64,000 bases of DNA from Deefgea chitinilytica (lineage in GTDB: Bacteria; Pseudomonadota; Gammaproteobacteria; Burkholderiales; Chitinibacteraceae). The DNA is taken from assembly GCF_016881405.1 (NCBI RefSeq), contig NZ_WOFE01000001.1, positions 496,001-560,000 of the forward strand, read 5' to 3'. Position 1 is the stretch's first letter; each line of letters begins with the position of its first letter. Below the pieces are notes generated by a model that saw only the letters and a list, made by a program, of their open reading frames with translations, did no database searches and was not told where the DNA came from. A program made the translations under genes and the position numbers. Positions 27,301 to 37,530 of this stretch are shown here, piece after piece.

Positions 27301-27912
27301 TTGCTTAAAATAAGTGAGCGCGATTTAGATCAAGAATTGGTCTTGCGGGCGCAGAACGGCGATCAGCGTGCTTTTGAGTTGTTGGTCGTTAAGTATGAGC
27401 GACGAATTGCGCGACTATTATCGCGGATGATTCGTGATCAATCAGAGATTGAGGATGTGTCACAAGAGGCATTTATTAAAGCCTATCGTGCGCTGCCTAG
27501 TTTTCGTGGTGAAAGTGCGTTTTATACATGGCTGTATCGAATTGCGATTAATACCGCTAAAAATCACTTGTCTACGCTGGGTCGTCGCCCTGTCTTATCG
27601 ACTGAATATGAGGATGAAGATGGCGATAGTGTCGATGCGGCCTCTTTAGTACCTGATTTTCATACGCCAGAAACTGAACTATCAAATAAACAGATTGTCT
27701 CTACTGTGAATGAGGCTGTAGATGCATTGCCTGAAGAGTTGCGCGAAGCGATTACGCTACGAGAAATGGACGGCATGAGCTACGACGAAATCGCTGCCGC
27801 GATGGATTGTCCAATTGGTACCGTACGTTCACGTATTTTTCGTGCCCGCGAAGCCATTGCGAATCGTCTGCGTCCTCTGCTTAAGGAAGTAGGTAAAGAT
27901 AAGCGCTGGTAA
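27301..27912 (+). CDS. rpoE: RpoE (AlgU), extracytoplasmic-stress sigma factor
   Basis: The TTG at 27301 is preferred because GAGGGG (27286-27291) is nine bases upstream; another TTG at 27292 abuts that Shine-Dalgarno site. This gives about 203 residues. Sigma region 2 is at about 22-88 (ARLLSRMIRDQSEIEDVSQE, then FIKAYRALPSF), and sigma region 4 is near 150-195 with EAITLREMDGMSYDEIA and GTVRSRIFRARE. RpoE directs genes for outer-membrane stress once released by RseA proteolysis. It heads the rseA-rseB-rseC-mucD block and is probably first in the long downstream operon. Confidence 0.93.
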   Translation: MLKISERDLDQELVLRAQNGDQRAFELLVVKYERRIARLLSRMIRDQSEIEDVSQEAFIKAYRALPSFRGESAFYTWLYRIAINTAKNHLSTLGRRPVLSTEYEDEDGDSVDAASLVPDFHTPETELSNKQIVSTVNEAVDALPEELREAITLREMDGMSYDEIAAAMDCPIGTVRSRIFRAREAIANRLRPLLKEVGKDKRW

Positions 27913-27961
27913 TCTAGCGTTAATCTATCGGTCGCAGCAATGAAACAAAAGGTTGCCCAAA

Positions 27962-28441
27962 ATGAATGAAAATATCTCTGCACTGATTGATGGTGAAGTT
28001 GAGCCAAAACAGTTGGCTGCAATGGTGGATGAGCTGCTGGCGTCAGCAGAGCAACAGAATGATTGGTACACACTTCATGCTGCGCGGGATGCCATGCAGC
28101 AGTATCCGATTTCTGCCGATTTTATGACCAAGTTCTCTGCGCGTTTAGCGCAAGAACCGGTGATTATTGCGCCGAATCGAATTAGAAAATCGTCGTGGAT
28201 GAAGCCGTTTTTAATTCCGGCGACGGCGGTTGCCTCGGTGATGTTTGTGGGGCTGGCTGTTTGGCAATTCTCAATGCCTGCTTCTGAAATGAGCGTTGGT
28301 ACAATGGCCAAAGTCGAGAGCCCAGCTATTTCGTCGAGTGAAATTAGCCCTTACTTGCTTGCCCATCGTGATGACTTAGCCAATTCGATGGCGGCCGAGC
28401 AGTTTGCCATGGCGCATTTTGAAGCAGGAGAGCAGCGTTAA
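27962..28441 (+). CDS. rseA: RseA family anti-sigma factor
   Basis: 159 residues from the ATG at 27962, which has AAAGG about nine bases before it. The N-terminal cytoplasmic anti-sigma domain starts MNENISALIDGEVEP and includes WYTLHAARDAMQ. A single membrane segment is at about 79-100 (FLIPATAVASVMFVGLAVW), and the remaining C-terminal part is periplasmic. RseA holds RpoE inactive and is cut by DegS and RseP when outer-membrane proteins misfold. It is directly between rpoE and rseB, as expected. Confidence 0.92.
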   Translation: MNENISALIDGEVEPKQLAAMVDELLASAEQQNDWYTLHAARDAMQQYPISADFMTKFSARLAQEPVIIAPNRIRKSSWMKPFLIPATAVASVMFVGLAVWQFSMPASEMSVGTMAKVESPAISSSEISPYLLAHRDDLANSMAAEQFAMAHFEAGEQR

Positions 28442-28442
28442 T

Positions 28443-29411
28443 ATGCAGCTTTATTTAATTCAGCGCTGGCTGATGTTGTTAGTTTTGGGAGTTTTGTTGT
28501 CCACTGCTGCGCATGCCGCTCCGTTGGAGCGGGCCGAAGCAGTACGTGTTTTGTCGCGAGCTGCTTCTGCGGCAGAAATGGTGAGCTACACCGGTAATTA
28601 CGTCTATCAATATGGCGATAGCGTCGCAAACTATCAGATTACTCACTTAGTTGAAGATGGGCTTAGCGTCGAGCGCCGCGTCTTATTGGATGGAAAGCCA
28701 AAAGAATACTTAAGAAGTGGCGATAAAATCAGTATGTATCCTCCGCAAGAGCATGGTTTTGTTCTTGATCGTCGATATACGTCGAAATTATTTCCAAATC
28801 AACTACCGAATGATTTAGAGGCACTACTTCATTCTTATCATTTAAGTAAAATTGGTCGTGATCGGGTGGCGGGGCGTGATGCCATTATTTATCAGCTCGA
28901 GCCTGTTGACGCTTATCGTTATCCGCAGCGTTTATGGGTCGATGCTGAGAGTGGTTTGATTTTAAAATCATTAATGATGGGTTTGCGTCAGGAGGTGGTT
29001 CAGCAATTTAGTTTTGCGCAAGTCCAAGTGGGTGGCAAAATAGATCGCGAACTGCTCAAGCCTGCTAATCCGGTTCGTGAGGTCGTGGTCGTTGATGCAG
29101 AATTGATTGATTTGGCTAAACATCCACAGTTTGTGATTAAGCCAACTGTGCCTGGCTTTAAATTGGTCAAGCAAACCACGCGCAATTTACCCCACAAGCA
29201 AAGAGAAGTAACACATCATTTGTACAGTGATGGTGTAGTTACCTTATCGGTGTTTATCGAGCCAAAAAATCCGAAAATGCCTTTAGGCTTGGCGCATCAA
29301 GGCCCGGTGCATCTTTATGCGCGCCAAATGGGTAATCATTTGGTGAGTAGTTTGGGTGAGGTACCTGCTGCAACTGTTGAAAGTTTTGCTAACGCATATT
29401 CCTTGCGTTGA
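28443..29411 (+). CDS. rseB: RseB (MucB), periplasmic negative regulator of sigma-E
   Basis: 322 residues from the ATG at 28443, two bases after rseA, with AGGAG about 14 bases upstream. A clear signal peptide ends near residue 25 (LLSTAAHA-APL). The body is a two-domain MucB/RseB protein, LolA-like in its N-terminal part: YTGNYVYQYGD near 50-60 and RRYTSKLFP, and a C-terminal region ending in NAYSLR. RseB binds the RseA periplasmic tail and protects it from proteolysis; lipopolysaccharide displaces it. Same operon as rpoE and rseA. Confidence 0.92.
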   Translation: MQLYLIQRWLMLLVLGVLLSTAAHAAPLERAEAVRVLSRAASAAEMVSYTGNYVYQYGDSVANYQITHLVEDGLSVERRVLLDGKPKEYLRSGDKISMYPPQEHGFVLDRRYTSKLFPNQLPNDLEALLHSYHLSKIGRDRVAGRDAIIYQLEPVDAYRYPQRLWVDAESGLILKSLMMGLRQEVVQQFSFAQVQVGGKIDRELLKPANPVREVVVVDAELIDLAKHPQFVIKPTVPGFKLVKQTTRNLPHKQREVTHHLYSDGVVTLSVFIEPKNPKMPLGLAHQGPVHLYARQMGNHLVSSLGEVPAATVESFANAYSLR

Positions 29412-29441
29412 GTTAATTGAATTTGGAATAGAAGAGTAACA

Positions 29442-29915
29442 ATGATACTGAGTGAAGCTCAAGTCGAGCGCTGTGAAGGTGAGTTCGCGTGGGTTAAGAT
29501 TCGCCCACATAGTCCTTGTGGTCATTGCGATCCGAAAACAGGCTGTAAATCAGTCTCGATTACCCGACTATTTGGACAAGCTCAGCAAAGTTACCAAGTC
29601 AAAAATCCATTACAAGCTAAACCTAATGATTATGTCAAAGTCGCGGTTAACGAAACCGATCTGCTTGGGACTGCCGTTTGGGCTTATGGATTGCCGCTGA
29701 TTTTGTTGATGCTCGGTGCGGTATTAGGCTCTGCGATTGCTCAACCGCCGCATCAAGAATTGTATGCTTTGCTAGGGGCGGTGCTTGGGTTTTCAATTAG
29801 TTTCATTGTGCTGCGATTTCGCAATGAGCAAGCCAAGCACTCCCAGCCCAGTATTGTGGAAATATTGCCCAATATCATACCGCTAAAAAAATGCGCTACG
29901 CATGAATCGAAGTGA
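29442..29915 (+). CDS. rseC: RseC family membrane protein
   Basis: 157 residues with an N-terminal Cys cluster (CGHCDPKTGCKS, Cys at about 26, 29 and 35) and two membrane helices near 76-96 and 104-124. RseC/SoxR-reducing-system proteins assist SoxR reduction by the Rsx complex and modestly influence sigma-E. It is immediately downstream of rseB, as in gammaproteobacteria, and is followed after 32 bases by the MucD-like protease. Confidence 0.88.
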   Translation: MILSEAQVERCEGEFAWVKIRPHSPCGHCDPKTGCKSVSITRLFGQAQQSYQVKNPLQAKPNDYVKVAVNETDLLGTAVWAYGLPLILLMLGAVLGSAIAQPPHQELYALLGAVLGFSISFIVLRFRNEQAKHSQPSIVEILPNIIPLKKCATHESK

Positions 29916-29947
29916 TGTGTTTGTAATCTATTGAATTGGAGGTACGA

Positions 29948-31345
29948 ATGTTGAAGAAGTTGTTGATGACTTTAGGCTTTTTGGCAGGTTTAAACAGTAT
30001 CGCCAGTGCAAGCCAACTACCTGATTTCACACAAATTGTCGAAAAAGAGGGGCGTGCGGTCGTTAATATTTCGACCACTTCAATGGTTAGTGAAGAAAAT
30101 ACTGGCATGAATGAAGATGCCTTGGAGATTTTTAGACGCTTTGGTTTTCCTACCCCGCCGCAACAAGGCCGAGGCCCAGCTCGTCAACATCAAGAGCGCT
30201 CGCTCGGTTCGGGTTTTATTATTGATGGCTCTGGTTATATTTTGACCAATGCGCATGTGGTTGCCAAAGCGGATGAAATTACCGTGAAGTTGATGGATAA
30301 GCGCAGCTTCAAGGCAAAAGTTGTTGGATCGGATGCCCGTACCGATGTGGCTTTGCTCAAAATTGAATCAGCAGGTTTGCCTAAGGTGACTTTAGGGGAC
30401 TCTAATAAATTAAGGCAAGGTGAATGGGTGGTGGCGATTGGTCAGCCGTTTGGTTTGGATAATACGGTGACTGCGGGTATCGTCTCAGCCAAGGGGCGTA
30501 ATTTACCTGACGAGAATTTTGTCCCATTTATTCAGACGGATGTAGCGATTAATCCCGGTAGTTCAGGTGGCCCGCTGTTTAATATGGCAGGTGAAGTCGT
30601 TGGGATTAACTCGCAAATTTATAGCCGATCTGGTGGCTATATGGGCCTGTCGTTTTCAATACCCATCGATGTGGCGATGAAAGTGGTAGACGACTTAAAG
30701 AAAACAGGCAAAGTCACTCGTGGACGCTTGGGGGTATCAATTCAAGATTTGAACGAGGAGCTTGCGAAAGGCTTTGGTCTGCAAAAACCAGACGGCGTCT
30801 TGTTTACGCTGATTGAGAAGGATGGTCCAGCGGATAAAGCGGGTCTGAAAGCCGGCGATATTCTGACAAAGTTTAATGGTCAGGTAGTGGAGTCAGCCAG
30901 TGAGTTACCACGGCTAGTTAGCGCGATTAAGCCGGGCACAAAAGTGGTGGTGCAAATTTGGCGTGACAAAGCGGCACGCGAGGTTTCTGTCGTTGTTGGT
31001 GAATTAGATCAAGCAGATAAAGTCAGTGCGCAGCGTGAATACCGCGGGAAAGACAAAGTGGATGAATCACTTAATTTTGGCTTGGAGGTGCAAGAACTCA
31101 ATCCTGCGCAGTTAAAACGACTTTCGCTGTCTTTTGGATTGCTGGTGCGTAATTCAACAGGGGCTTCGGCTGCTGCAGGTATTCAGTCTGGCGACGTGAT
31201 CGTGGGCATTGCAGGGCAGGAGTTAACTAGTTTTGCACAATTGAAAAAAACACTGCAGGCATTAAAGCCAAATGACACTATTCCACTGCGCATTATTCGG
31301 AATGGAGCTCCAGGTTTTGTTGTATTGAAGGCACCCGCCAAGTGA
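29948..31345 (+). CDS. mucD: MucD/DegP-type periplasmic serine endoprotease (Do family)
   Basis: 465 residues from the ATG at 29948, chosen because GGAGG lies five bases before it and a signal peptide (LKKLLMTLGFLAGLNSIASA) begins at this point. The catalytic triad is His103 (TNAHVV), Asp133 (TDVALLKI) and Ser206 (NPGSSGGPLF). Two PDZ domains follow: one starting near 265 (GVSIQDLNEE) and the second near 380 (GLEVQELNPAQ). It degrades misfolded periplasmic proteins and normally belongs to the RpoE regulon. Its stop overlaps the glutaredoxin-like start by four bases. Confidence 0.94.
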   Translation: MLKKLLMTLGFLAGLNSIASASQLPDFTQIVEKEGRAVVNISTTSMVSEENTGMNEDALEIFRRFGFPTPPQQGRGPARQHQERSLGSGFIIDGSGYILTNAHVVAKADEITVKLMDKRSFKAKVVGSDARTDVALLKIESAGLPKVTLGDSNKLRQGEWVVAIGQPFGLDNTVTAGIVSAKGRNLPDENFVPFIQTDVAINPGSSGGPLFNMAGEVVGINSQIYSRSGGYMGLSFSIPIDVAMKVVDDLKKTGKVTRGRLGVSIQDLNEELAKGFGLQKPDGVLFTLIEKDGPADKAGLKAGDILTKFNGQVVESASELPRLVSAIKPGTKVVVQIWRDKAAREVSVVVGELDQADKVSAQREYRGKDKVDESLNFGLEVQELNPAQLKRLSLSFGLLVRNSTGASAAAGIQSGDVIVGIAGQELTSFAQLKKTLQALKPNDTIPLRIIRNGAPGFVVLKAPAK

Positions 31346-31581
31346 AATTGAAACTGTATGGTAGAGCCTACTGCGGCTTGTGCTCGGTAATGCGTGAGCA
31401 GTTATTGGCACAAGCTGCGGGTCGTTTTGAGTTGGAGTGGATTGATATCGAAGATATCGATGATTTGGAGGCGTTGTATGGCGAATTGGTGCCTGTTTTG
31501 ACTGATGAGAATGGGGATGAAATTTGCCACTATCATTTGGATCAACAAGCTTTGGATGTCAGCTTGGCAAAAATCAGTTAA
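31342..31581 (+). CDS. Small glutaredoxin-like thiol-disulfide protein
   Basis: 79 residues from a GTG start that overlaps the mucD stop by four bases (GTGA). The redox motif YCGLC lies at residues 10-14, followed by a thioredoxin-fold sequence with LVPVLTDENGDEICHYHLD, the cis-Pro part. It matches the DUF836/glutaredoxin-like proteins often encoded by mucD or lepA. It may help reduce a cytoplasmic disulfide, but the target is not known. Confidence 0.82.
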   Translation: MKLKLYGRAYCGLCSVMREQLLAQAAGRFELEWIDIEDIDDLEALYGELVPVLTDENGDEICHYHLDQQALDVSLAKIS

Positions 31582-31667
31582 AATAAGCAGTTATCGCTAG
31601 TATGGGCACGCGTGGCGTGCCCTTTTCATATTTGCAAATTGTGTACAGCCTTCTGGCTGCGGGACTC

Positions 31668-33461
31668 ATGGATCACATTCGTAACTTCTCAATTATCGCG
31701 CATATCGACCACGGTAAAAGTACTCTGGCCGATCGTTTTATTCAATTCTGTGGCGGCTTGGAAATGCGCGAAATGAGCGCGCAAGTGCTTGATTCAATGG
31801 ATATTGAAAAAGAGCGTGGCATTACGATTAAGGCGCAAACTGCAGCTTTAAAATACAAAGCCCGTGATGGCAAAATTTATAATCTCAATTTGATTGACAC
31901 CCCCGGCCATGTTGACTTTAGCTATGAAGTGAGTCGTTCTTTGGCTGCGTGTGAAGGTGCGCTGCTGGTTGTCGATGCTTCGCAAGGTGTTGAGGCGCAA
32001 ACAGTTGCCAATTGCTACACCGCGCTTGAATTAGGTGTTGAAGTCCGCACAGTTTTAAACAAAATTGATTTGCCCGCAGCCGATCCAGATCGGGTTGCGC
32101 AAGAAGTTGAAGATATTATTGGCATCGAGGCCAGCAATGCAGTTCATGCCTCGGCTAAGTCAGGTATTGGTATTGAAGACATATTGGAAGAGGTTGTTAA
32201 TAAGATACCCCCTCCTGAAGGTAATCCAGATGGCCCGTTAAAAGCGCTAATTATCGACTCTTGGTTTGATAATTACGTTGGCGTTATTATGCTGGTGCGT
32301 GTCGTTGATGGTGAAATTCGTCCTAAAGATAAAGTTCTATTCATGTCGACTAAAGCGCAGCATTTATGCGAGCAAGTTGGCGTGTTTACACCAAAATCTG
32401 TACAACGTGAGTCTTTACGCGCTGGTGAAGTGGGCTTTGTGATTGCTGGTATCAAAGAAATTGCGAGTGCGAAAGTCGGCGATACGATCACTACGGTGAA
32501 AAACCCTGCAGCAGAGGCTTTGCCTGGTTTTAAAGATGTGAAATCTCAGGTGTTTGCTGGTTTGTATCCAGTAGAAAGCCATGATTACGAGAAATTACGC
32601 GATAGTCTAGAAAAACTCCAACTAAACGATGCCTCCTTGCATTTTGAGCCTGAAGTCTCGCAAGCCTTGGGTTTTGGCTTTCGCTGTGGTTTCTTGGGGT
32701 TATTGCATTTAGAAATCGTCCAAGAGCGTTTGGAACGTGAATTTGACATGGATTTGATTACCACGGCACCAAGTGTGGTGTTTGAATTGGTACTTAAAGG
32801 CGGCGAAGTCGTACAAATTGAAAATCCATCCAAATTGCCGGATCCATCCAAGTACGACGAAGTGCGTGAGCCAATTATTACGGCGACGATTTTGGTGCCG
32901 CAAGATTATGTCGGCCCAGTTATGACGCTGTGTAATCAAAAGCGTGGTATCCAGGTGAATATGCAATATATGGGTCGCCAAGTCATGCTGACCTATGAAT
33001 TGCCAATGGCCGAAGTAGTGATGGATTTCTTTGATAAATTAAAATCAGTGAGCCGTGGTTATGCTTCATTGGATTATGATTTTAAAGAATTCCGCACTGG
33101 TGATTTGGTCAAGCTCGATGTGCTAGTCAATAGTGAGCGTGTTGACGCATTAAGTTTGATCGTCCATCGGAGTTCTAGCCAATATCGGGGTCGTGAATTA
33201 GTGGCGAAAATGCGCGAGCTGATCCCACGCCAGATGTTTGATATTGCAATTCAGGCCGCAATTGGTAGTCATATTATTGCACGTGAAACGGTGAAAGCAG
33301 TTCGTAAAGATGTTTTGGCAAAATGTTACGGTGGTGATGTTTCTCGTAAACGTAAATTGTTGGATAAACAAAAAGCCGGTAAGAAGCGCATGAAGCAAGT
33401 GGGGAATGTTGAAATTCCACAAGAGGCGTTTTTGGCAATTTTGCAAGTGAGCGATAAGTAA
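31668..33461 (+). CDS. lepA: LepA (EF4), ribosome-associated translational GTPase
   Basis: 597 residues from the ATG at 31668, the family length; an in-frame start at 31602 is not preferred. The P-loop AHIDHGKST is at residues 10-18, the G2/G3 region has GITIKAQ and DTPGHVDF, and the C-terminal LepA-specific domain ends with [20 protein letters not shown]-type text. LepA assists elongation and ribosome assembly under stress. It lies in the typical lepA-lepB-rnc-era order. Confidence 0.97.
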   Translation: MDHIRNFSIIAHIDHGKSTLADRFIQFCGGLEMREMSAQVLDSMDIEKERGITIKAQTAALKYKARDGKIYNLNLIDTPGHVDFSYEVSRSLAACEGALLVVDASQGVEAQTVANCYTALELGVEVRTVLNKIDLPAADPDRVAQEVEDIIGIEASNAVHASAKSGIGIEDILEEVVNKIPPPEGNPDGPLKALIIDSWFDNYVGVIMLVRVVDGEIRPKDKVLFMSTKAQHLCEQVGVFTPKSVQRESLRAGEVGFVIAGIKEIASAKVGDTITTVKNPAAEALPGFKDVKSQVFAGLYPVESHDYEKLRDSLEKLQLNDASLHFEPEVSQALGFGFRCGFLGLLHLEIVQERLEREFDMDLITTAPSVVFELVLKGGEVVQIENPSKLPDPSKYDEVREPIITATILVPQDYVGPVMTLCNQKRGIQVNMQYMGRQVMLTYELPMAEVVMDFFDKLKSVSRGYASLDYDFKEFRTGDLVKLDVLVNSERVDALSLIVHRSSSQYRGRELVAKMRELIPRQMFDIAIQAAIGSHIIARETVKAVRKDVLAKCYGGDVSRKRKLLDKQKAGKKRMKQVGNVEIPQEAFLAILQVSDK

Positions 33462-33494
33462 TTCTTTTGAATTTAAGGTTTTAAGGATTGGTCG

Positions 33495-34454
33495 ATGAAT
33501 TGGCTTGTAATTGGAATTTTGTCATTGGTATTGGGGCCGATATTAATTATCGCGGGTGCAAAGCATGAGCGGAAAAACAATGAGCCACCACAATTAGTGC
33601 AATATGGCTATTTGCTCGCCGTTGTTGGTTTGTTTGTGTTGTTGGTGCAGTTTTTCAGCATTAGTGCTGCGATGTTGATTTTTGTCGTATTAACGGGTTT
33701 TGTCTGGGCAATGGATAAGTTTGTCTGGAGTAAAACTCGGGGTGAAAAGCAGATTGCGGACTGGGTTGAATATGGTCGCGGTTTTTTTCCGGTTATTCTT
33801 GCTGTTTTTGTGTTGCGCTCGTTTATTGTCGAACCATTTCAAATTCCGTCATCGTCAATGCGGCCTGGTTTAATCGTGGGTGACTTTATTTTGGTTAATA
33901 AGTTTGCCTATGGTGTCCGCTTGCCGATAACTAATACGGTGGTAGTGCCAGTTGGCCAGCCGCAACGTGGTGATGTGATGGTGTTTGATTATCCAGTGAA
34001 TCCAAAAATTCAGTATATTAAGCGGGTGATAGGCTTACCTGGAGATGTGATTGAATATCGTGGTAAAAAGTTGACGGTGAATAATCAACTGGTGCCAACT
34101 AAGCAGATTGAAGATCATCAGTATGTTGAGAATGGTGTTTTATTGGTGAATAATCAGCAATTTGTCGAGCGTGTTGATGCAGCACAGTATAAAACGCTCA
34201 CAATGGCGGATGTGCCTGCGTTGAATTTGCGTGAAGTGGGTGACTTTCCATCTCGCGAGAACTGTAGCTATGATGAATCAGGTTTTAAATGTACCGTGCC
34301 TGCAGGTCATTACTTTATGATGGGCGACAATCGTGACCACAGTGCCGATAGCCGCTATTGGGGCTTTGTACCGAACGAGAACATTGTTGGCAAAGCCTTT
34401 TTAATTTGGATGAATTTCAAACATTTCGATCGTATTGGCACCACCATTCAATAG
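33495..34454 (+). CDS. lepB: LepB, signal peptidase I
   Basis: 319 residues. Three N-terminal hydrophobic segments (about 3-22, 33-55 and 58-75) precede a periplasmic catalytic domain, more than the two of E. coli. The Ser-Lys dyad is Ser121 (PSSSMRPGL) and Lys176 (KRVIGLPGDVIEY). The later motif GDNRDHSADSRYWGFVP is also present. It cleaves signal peptides from secreted proteins. Same operon as lepA, with 33 bases between them. Confidence 0.95.
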   Translation: MNWLVIGILSLVLGPILIIAGAKHERKNNEPPQLVQYGYLLAVVGLFVLLVQFFSISAAMLIFVVLTGFVWAMDKFVWSKTRGEKQIADWVEYGRGFFPVILAVFVLRSFIVEPFQIPSSSMRPGLIVGDFILVNKFAYGVRLPITNTVVVPVGQPQRGDVMVFDYPVNPKIQYIKRVIGLPGDVIEYRGKKLTVNNQLVPTKQIEDHQYVENGVLLVNNQQFVERVDAAQYKTLTMADVPALNLREVGDFPSRENCSYDESGFKCTVPAGHYFMMGDNRDHSADSRYWGFVPNENIVGKAFLIWMNFKHFDRIGTTIQ

Positions 34455-34465
34455 GAGCTAAGGTA

Positions 34466-34831
34466 ATGAAAAAGCAGTTGGGCTTGTCTTTCTTCGGTTT
34501 TATTATCGTCGCGATGGCCGTGGCGATGGCGCTTATTGTTGCGTTTAGTGTGGTGCCTACTTACACCCAGTTTTTTTCAATTAAAAATACGGTTGAAAAG
34601 CTAGCGAAAAACAGTGCGGGTCAAACTCCAGAAGCGATTCGTCAGGCGTTCGATAAAGAAGCGCAGATTGGATATATTACCGATATTTCCGGAAAAGATT
34701 TGGTGATTACTCAAGTTGGCGGTAAAACCAATATTACGGCTAATTATGAAAAAGTGGTTCCATTGGTGGCTAATGTGAGTTTGCTATTTGATTTCCAAAT
34801 CGAAAAATCTTCCGGTGCAAGTATTGAATAA
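34466..34831 (+). CDS. DUF4845 single-pass membrane protein
   Basis: 121 residues from the ATG at 34466, which has an AGGAG site 14 bases and an AAGG site a few bases before it. One N-terminal membrane helix at about 7-30 (LSFFGFIIVAMAVAMALIV) precedes a short periplasmic domain with TPEAIRQAFDKEAQIGYITDI. DUF4845 proteins are almost always found between lepB and rnc in betaproteobacteria. Their function is unknown. Confidence 0.85.
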   Translation: MKKQLGLSFFGFIIVAMAVAMALIVAFSVVPTYTQFFSIKNTVEKLAKNSAGQTPEAIRQAFDKEAQIGYITDISGKDLVITQVGGKTNITANYEKVVPLVANVSLLFDFQIEKSSGASIE

Positions 34832-34848
34832 TTTAAGGAATATTTAAT

Positions 34849-35559
34849 TTGTCAGTTGTCTTACCTGCCGAGCGTTTGCAAAAAACGCTCGGTTATGTTT
34901 TTTCTGAGCCTAAGTTACTTAAGCAGGCCTTAACGCATCGTAGCGCCTCTTCGATTCATAATGAGCGTCTGGAGTTTGTTGGCGATGGCATTTTAAACGC
35001 TGTTGTTGCGCGCACTTTGTATACTGCCTTTCCGCAATTGAGCGAAGGTGATCTGTCCCGTTTGCGCGCTCATTTTGTTCGGCAAGAGTCTTTGGCGATT
35101 ATTGCCACAGAATTGCAGCTGGGTGACTACTTATCTCTTGGTGAAGGCGAGTTGAAAAGTGGCGGTCATCGTCGGCCAAGTATCTTGGCCGATGCTTTAG
35201 AGGCGGTATTAGGGGCGATTTGGCTAGACGGAGGTTTTGCTGCGGCAGAGGCCGTACTGCAGAAATTGTTTGCAACACGAATTGCTGCTGTTAATCCACT
35301 TGAAGCGATGAAAGACCCAAAAACTTCTTTGCAAGAGTGGTTACAAGCGCGCAAAGTCGATTTGCCTCACTATGTGATTGAGCGTCAACAAGGCGACTCG
35401 CCCGATCAAATTTTTGAAGTGAGCTGTACGATCAACGAGCTTAAAGTGACGGCAAAAGCCGAAGGCTCAAGTCGACGCGCTGCAGAGCAACTTGCTGCCG
35501 GAGCCGTTCTTCATCTATTGCGTGAGCAATTTCCCGGTAAAAAGGTAGTACGAAAATGA
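34849..35559 (+). CDS. rnc: RNase III
   Basis: 236 residues from a TTG start with AAGGAAT about 10 bases upstream. The catalytic signature [14 protein letters not shown] begins at residue 37, with the two acidic groups of the active site, and the [18 protein letters not shown] segment follows. A double-stranded RNA-binding domain occupies about 155-230. It matures rRNA and cuts structured mRNAs. Its stop overlaps the era ATG by four bases. Confidence 0.96.
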   Translation: MSVVLPAERLQKTLGYVFSEPKLLKQALTHRSASSIHNERLEFVGDGILNAVVARTLYTAFPQLSEGDLSRLRAHFVRQESLAIIATELQLGDYLSLGEGELKSGGHRRPSILADALEAVLGAIWLDGGFAAAEAVLQKLFATRIAAVNPLEAMKDPKTSLQEWLQARKVDLPHYVIERQQGDSPDQIFEVSCTINELKVTAKAEGSSRRAAEQLAAGAVLHLLREQFPGKKVVRK

Positions 35560-36497
35560 ATGAAATTTTGAATGGTGAGTTATTAACGGGTGACGAACAT
35601 GCTGGCTATCGCTGCGGTTTTGTTGCGATTGTAGGCCAACCGAATGTGGGCAAGTCAACGTTAATGAATCATTTGATTGGTCAAAAGCTCAGTATTACCT
35701 CAAGAAAAGCACAAACTACACGGCACCGTATTACTGGGATATTAACTTCGGAAATGGCACAGTTTGTCTTTGTTGATACGCCGGGTTTTCAAAAGCGATT
35801 TAGAAATGCCTTGAATCAAGCGATGAATAAAAGCGTCACAAGTACTTTGGGTGATGTGGATGCTATTTTATTCGTCGTGGAAGCAGGGCGTTTTGGCCCT
35901 GCAGATCAAGCGGTGCTCGAATTGCTCCCTAAAGATCGCCCAGTACTTTTGGTGATCAATAAGGTGGACACGCTGGCCGATAAAAATAGCCTTTTTGGCT
36001 TTATTGAAGATGTCGCCAAGCATTTTAATTTTGCTGCGATTGTGCCAGTGTCGGCGCAAAAAGGTTTGAAATTAGATGTCTTAGTGGCTGCGATTGAGCC
36101 GCTATTGCCAGAATCTGTGCCGATGTTCGCAGAGGATCAGATTACAGATCGAAATGAACGCTTTTTGGCTTCAGAAATTATTCGCGAAAAGATTTTCCGC
36201 ATGATGGGTGAAGAGCTGCCCTATGTAATGGCGGTCGAAATTGAAAAATTTGAAGAAGAAACGCTTGCCGACGGGCGAGAGCTTCGACGGATTTATGCTG
36301 CAATTTTGGTGGATAGAGAAAATCAAAAACCTATTTTGATTGGTAAAAATGGCACAAAACTAAAGAAAATTGCGACCGATGCTCGCCTTGACATGGAAAA
36401 GTTATTCGATGCCAAAGTCCATTTAGAAGTGTGGGTTAAAGTAAAAAGTGGTTGGGCTGACGATACGCGTTTAGTACGTCAGTTTGGTTACGAATAA
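35556..36497 (+). CDS. era: Era, GTPase for 16S rRNA maturation
   Basis: 313 residues. G1 [17 protein letters not shown] is at about 27-43, G3 DTPGFQKR and G4 NKVDT follow, and the C-terminal KH domain (about 220-300) includes [20 protein letters not shown]-like text with the GxxG loop. Era binds the 3' end of 16S rRNA during small-subunit assembly. It overlaps rnc by four bases and is followed by recO after three. Confidence 0.97.
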   Translation: MNEILNGELLTGDEHAGYRCGFVAIVGQPNVGKSTLMNHLIGQKLSITSRKAQTTRHRITGILTSEMAQFVFVDTPGFQKRFRNALNQAMNKSVTSTLGDVDAILFVVEAGRFGPADQAVLELLPKDRPVLLVINKVDTLADKNSLFGFIEDVAKHFNFAAIVPVSAQKGLKLDVLVAAIEPLLPESVPMFAEDQITDRNERFLASEIIREKIFRMMGEELPYVMAVEIEKFEEETLADGRELRRIYAAILVDRENQKPILIGKNGTKLKKIATDARLDMEKLFDAKVHLEVWVKVKSGWADDTRLVRQFGYE

Positions 36498-36500
36498 TCA

Positions 36501-37226
36501 ATGAGCCGAGGTTCAGGTAAGCAGCGTATTAATGCGCAGCCTGCATTTGTGCTTCATCAGCATCCCTATCGTGAAACTAGTCGTCTGCTCGATGTTTTTT
36601 CGCGTGATCATGGGCGACTCACCATTTATGCTCGCGGTGTGCAGCGCCCAGGTTCTCAAATTCGTAGTGTTTTATTGGGATTTCAACCGCTATTGCTCTC
36701 TTGGTTTGGTGCTGGTGAGTTAAAAACCTTGCACTCAGCGGTGTGGCAACCAGGCTTGTCGCAGTTATCGGGTCTTCCTTTGTTATGCGGATTTTATATT
36801 AACGAGTTGCTGCAGCGCTTTTGTCCGAAAGAAGAGCCAAACTCTGCTTTATTCACGGCATATTTTGAGGCAATTAAAGCCTTGTCCTTGATTGGCTCTT
36901 CGACGGTTGAACCGATTTTGCGCCAATTCGAGCGGCAAATGCTTGATTGTCTGGGTTATGGTTGCCATTGGAATCTGGAAGCACATTCAAATCGGCCGCT
37001 CGATTTAACGTTGAAATATGAATTTAAATATGGACATGGTTTAGTTCGTAGTGTGAGTTCGGATGCTTGTCCTGCACCGTTAATATTGGCCTTTGATGCC
37101 GCTGATTTTTCTAATGAACAAGTTTTGCCGTGGGCAAAATTATGGATGCGCCAAGCCATCTCTGAGTTATTGGGTGATGCCAGTCTACATACTCGGCAGC
37201 TCTTGCTTGATTTACAAAAATTGTAG
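36501..37226 (+). CDS. recO: RecO, DNA repair mediator
   Basis: 241 residues. The N-terminal OB-fold includes FVLHQHPYRETSRLLDVFSRDHGRL-type text at about 11-36, and the body is helical. RecO with RecR loads RecA on SSB-coated DNA. It is last of the rnc-era-recO run; pdxJ and acpS, which commonly follow, are absent here, so the operon probably ends at this point. Confidence 0.94.
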   Translation: MSRGSGKQRINAQPAFVLHQHPYRETSRLLDVFSRDHGRLTIYARGVQRPGSQIRSVLLGFQPLLLSWFGAGELKTLHSAVWQPGLSQLSGLPLLCGFYINELLQRFCPKEEPNSALFTAYFEAIKALSLIGSSTVEPILRQFERQMLDCLGYGCHWNLEAHSNRPLDLTLKYEFKYGHGLVRSVSSDACPAPLILAFDAADFSNEQVLPWAKLWMRQAISELLGDASLHTRQLLLDLQKL

Positions 37227-37530
37227 GTATGTGTTGCTAGCTATTAAAAATTAAAGGCTGGCTAGTTATACGCTAAATTTTTATGTGATGATGGACCTGC
37301 TGCCATCGAGATTGTTGACTAAATTAGGCTTTTGCGTTGCTTGTTGTAATTGAATGAGCCTGACCGGTACAGTTGATATGGTTGATTGCTGAGGTTGACG
37401 GTGAGTCAAATGGTAAAATTTATTATTTTGGTGGGTTTGACTTCAATTCAATAGATTTTTATACCGATTGCAGCATTCTTCTCTATGCTATAACGTAAGT
37501 AAGTTCGATGATCGAATTGAGGGCGAAGAT
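37227..37530. other. Gap after recO with a probable sigma-70 promoter
   Basis: About 304 bases without a gene. The right end holds the promoter listed separately. No rho-independent terminator for the recO operon was seen. Confidence 0.5.
37437..37465 (+). promoter_or_regulatory. Probable sigma-70 promoter for the SpoIIAA-like gene
   Basis: TTGACT (37437-37442), a 17-base spacer and TATACC (37460-37465) match the consensus well. The site is 65 bases before the ATG at 37531. Confidence 0.6.
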
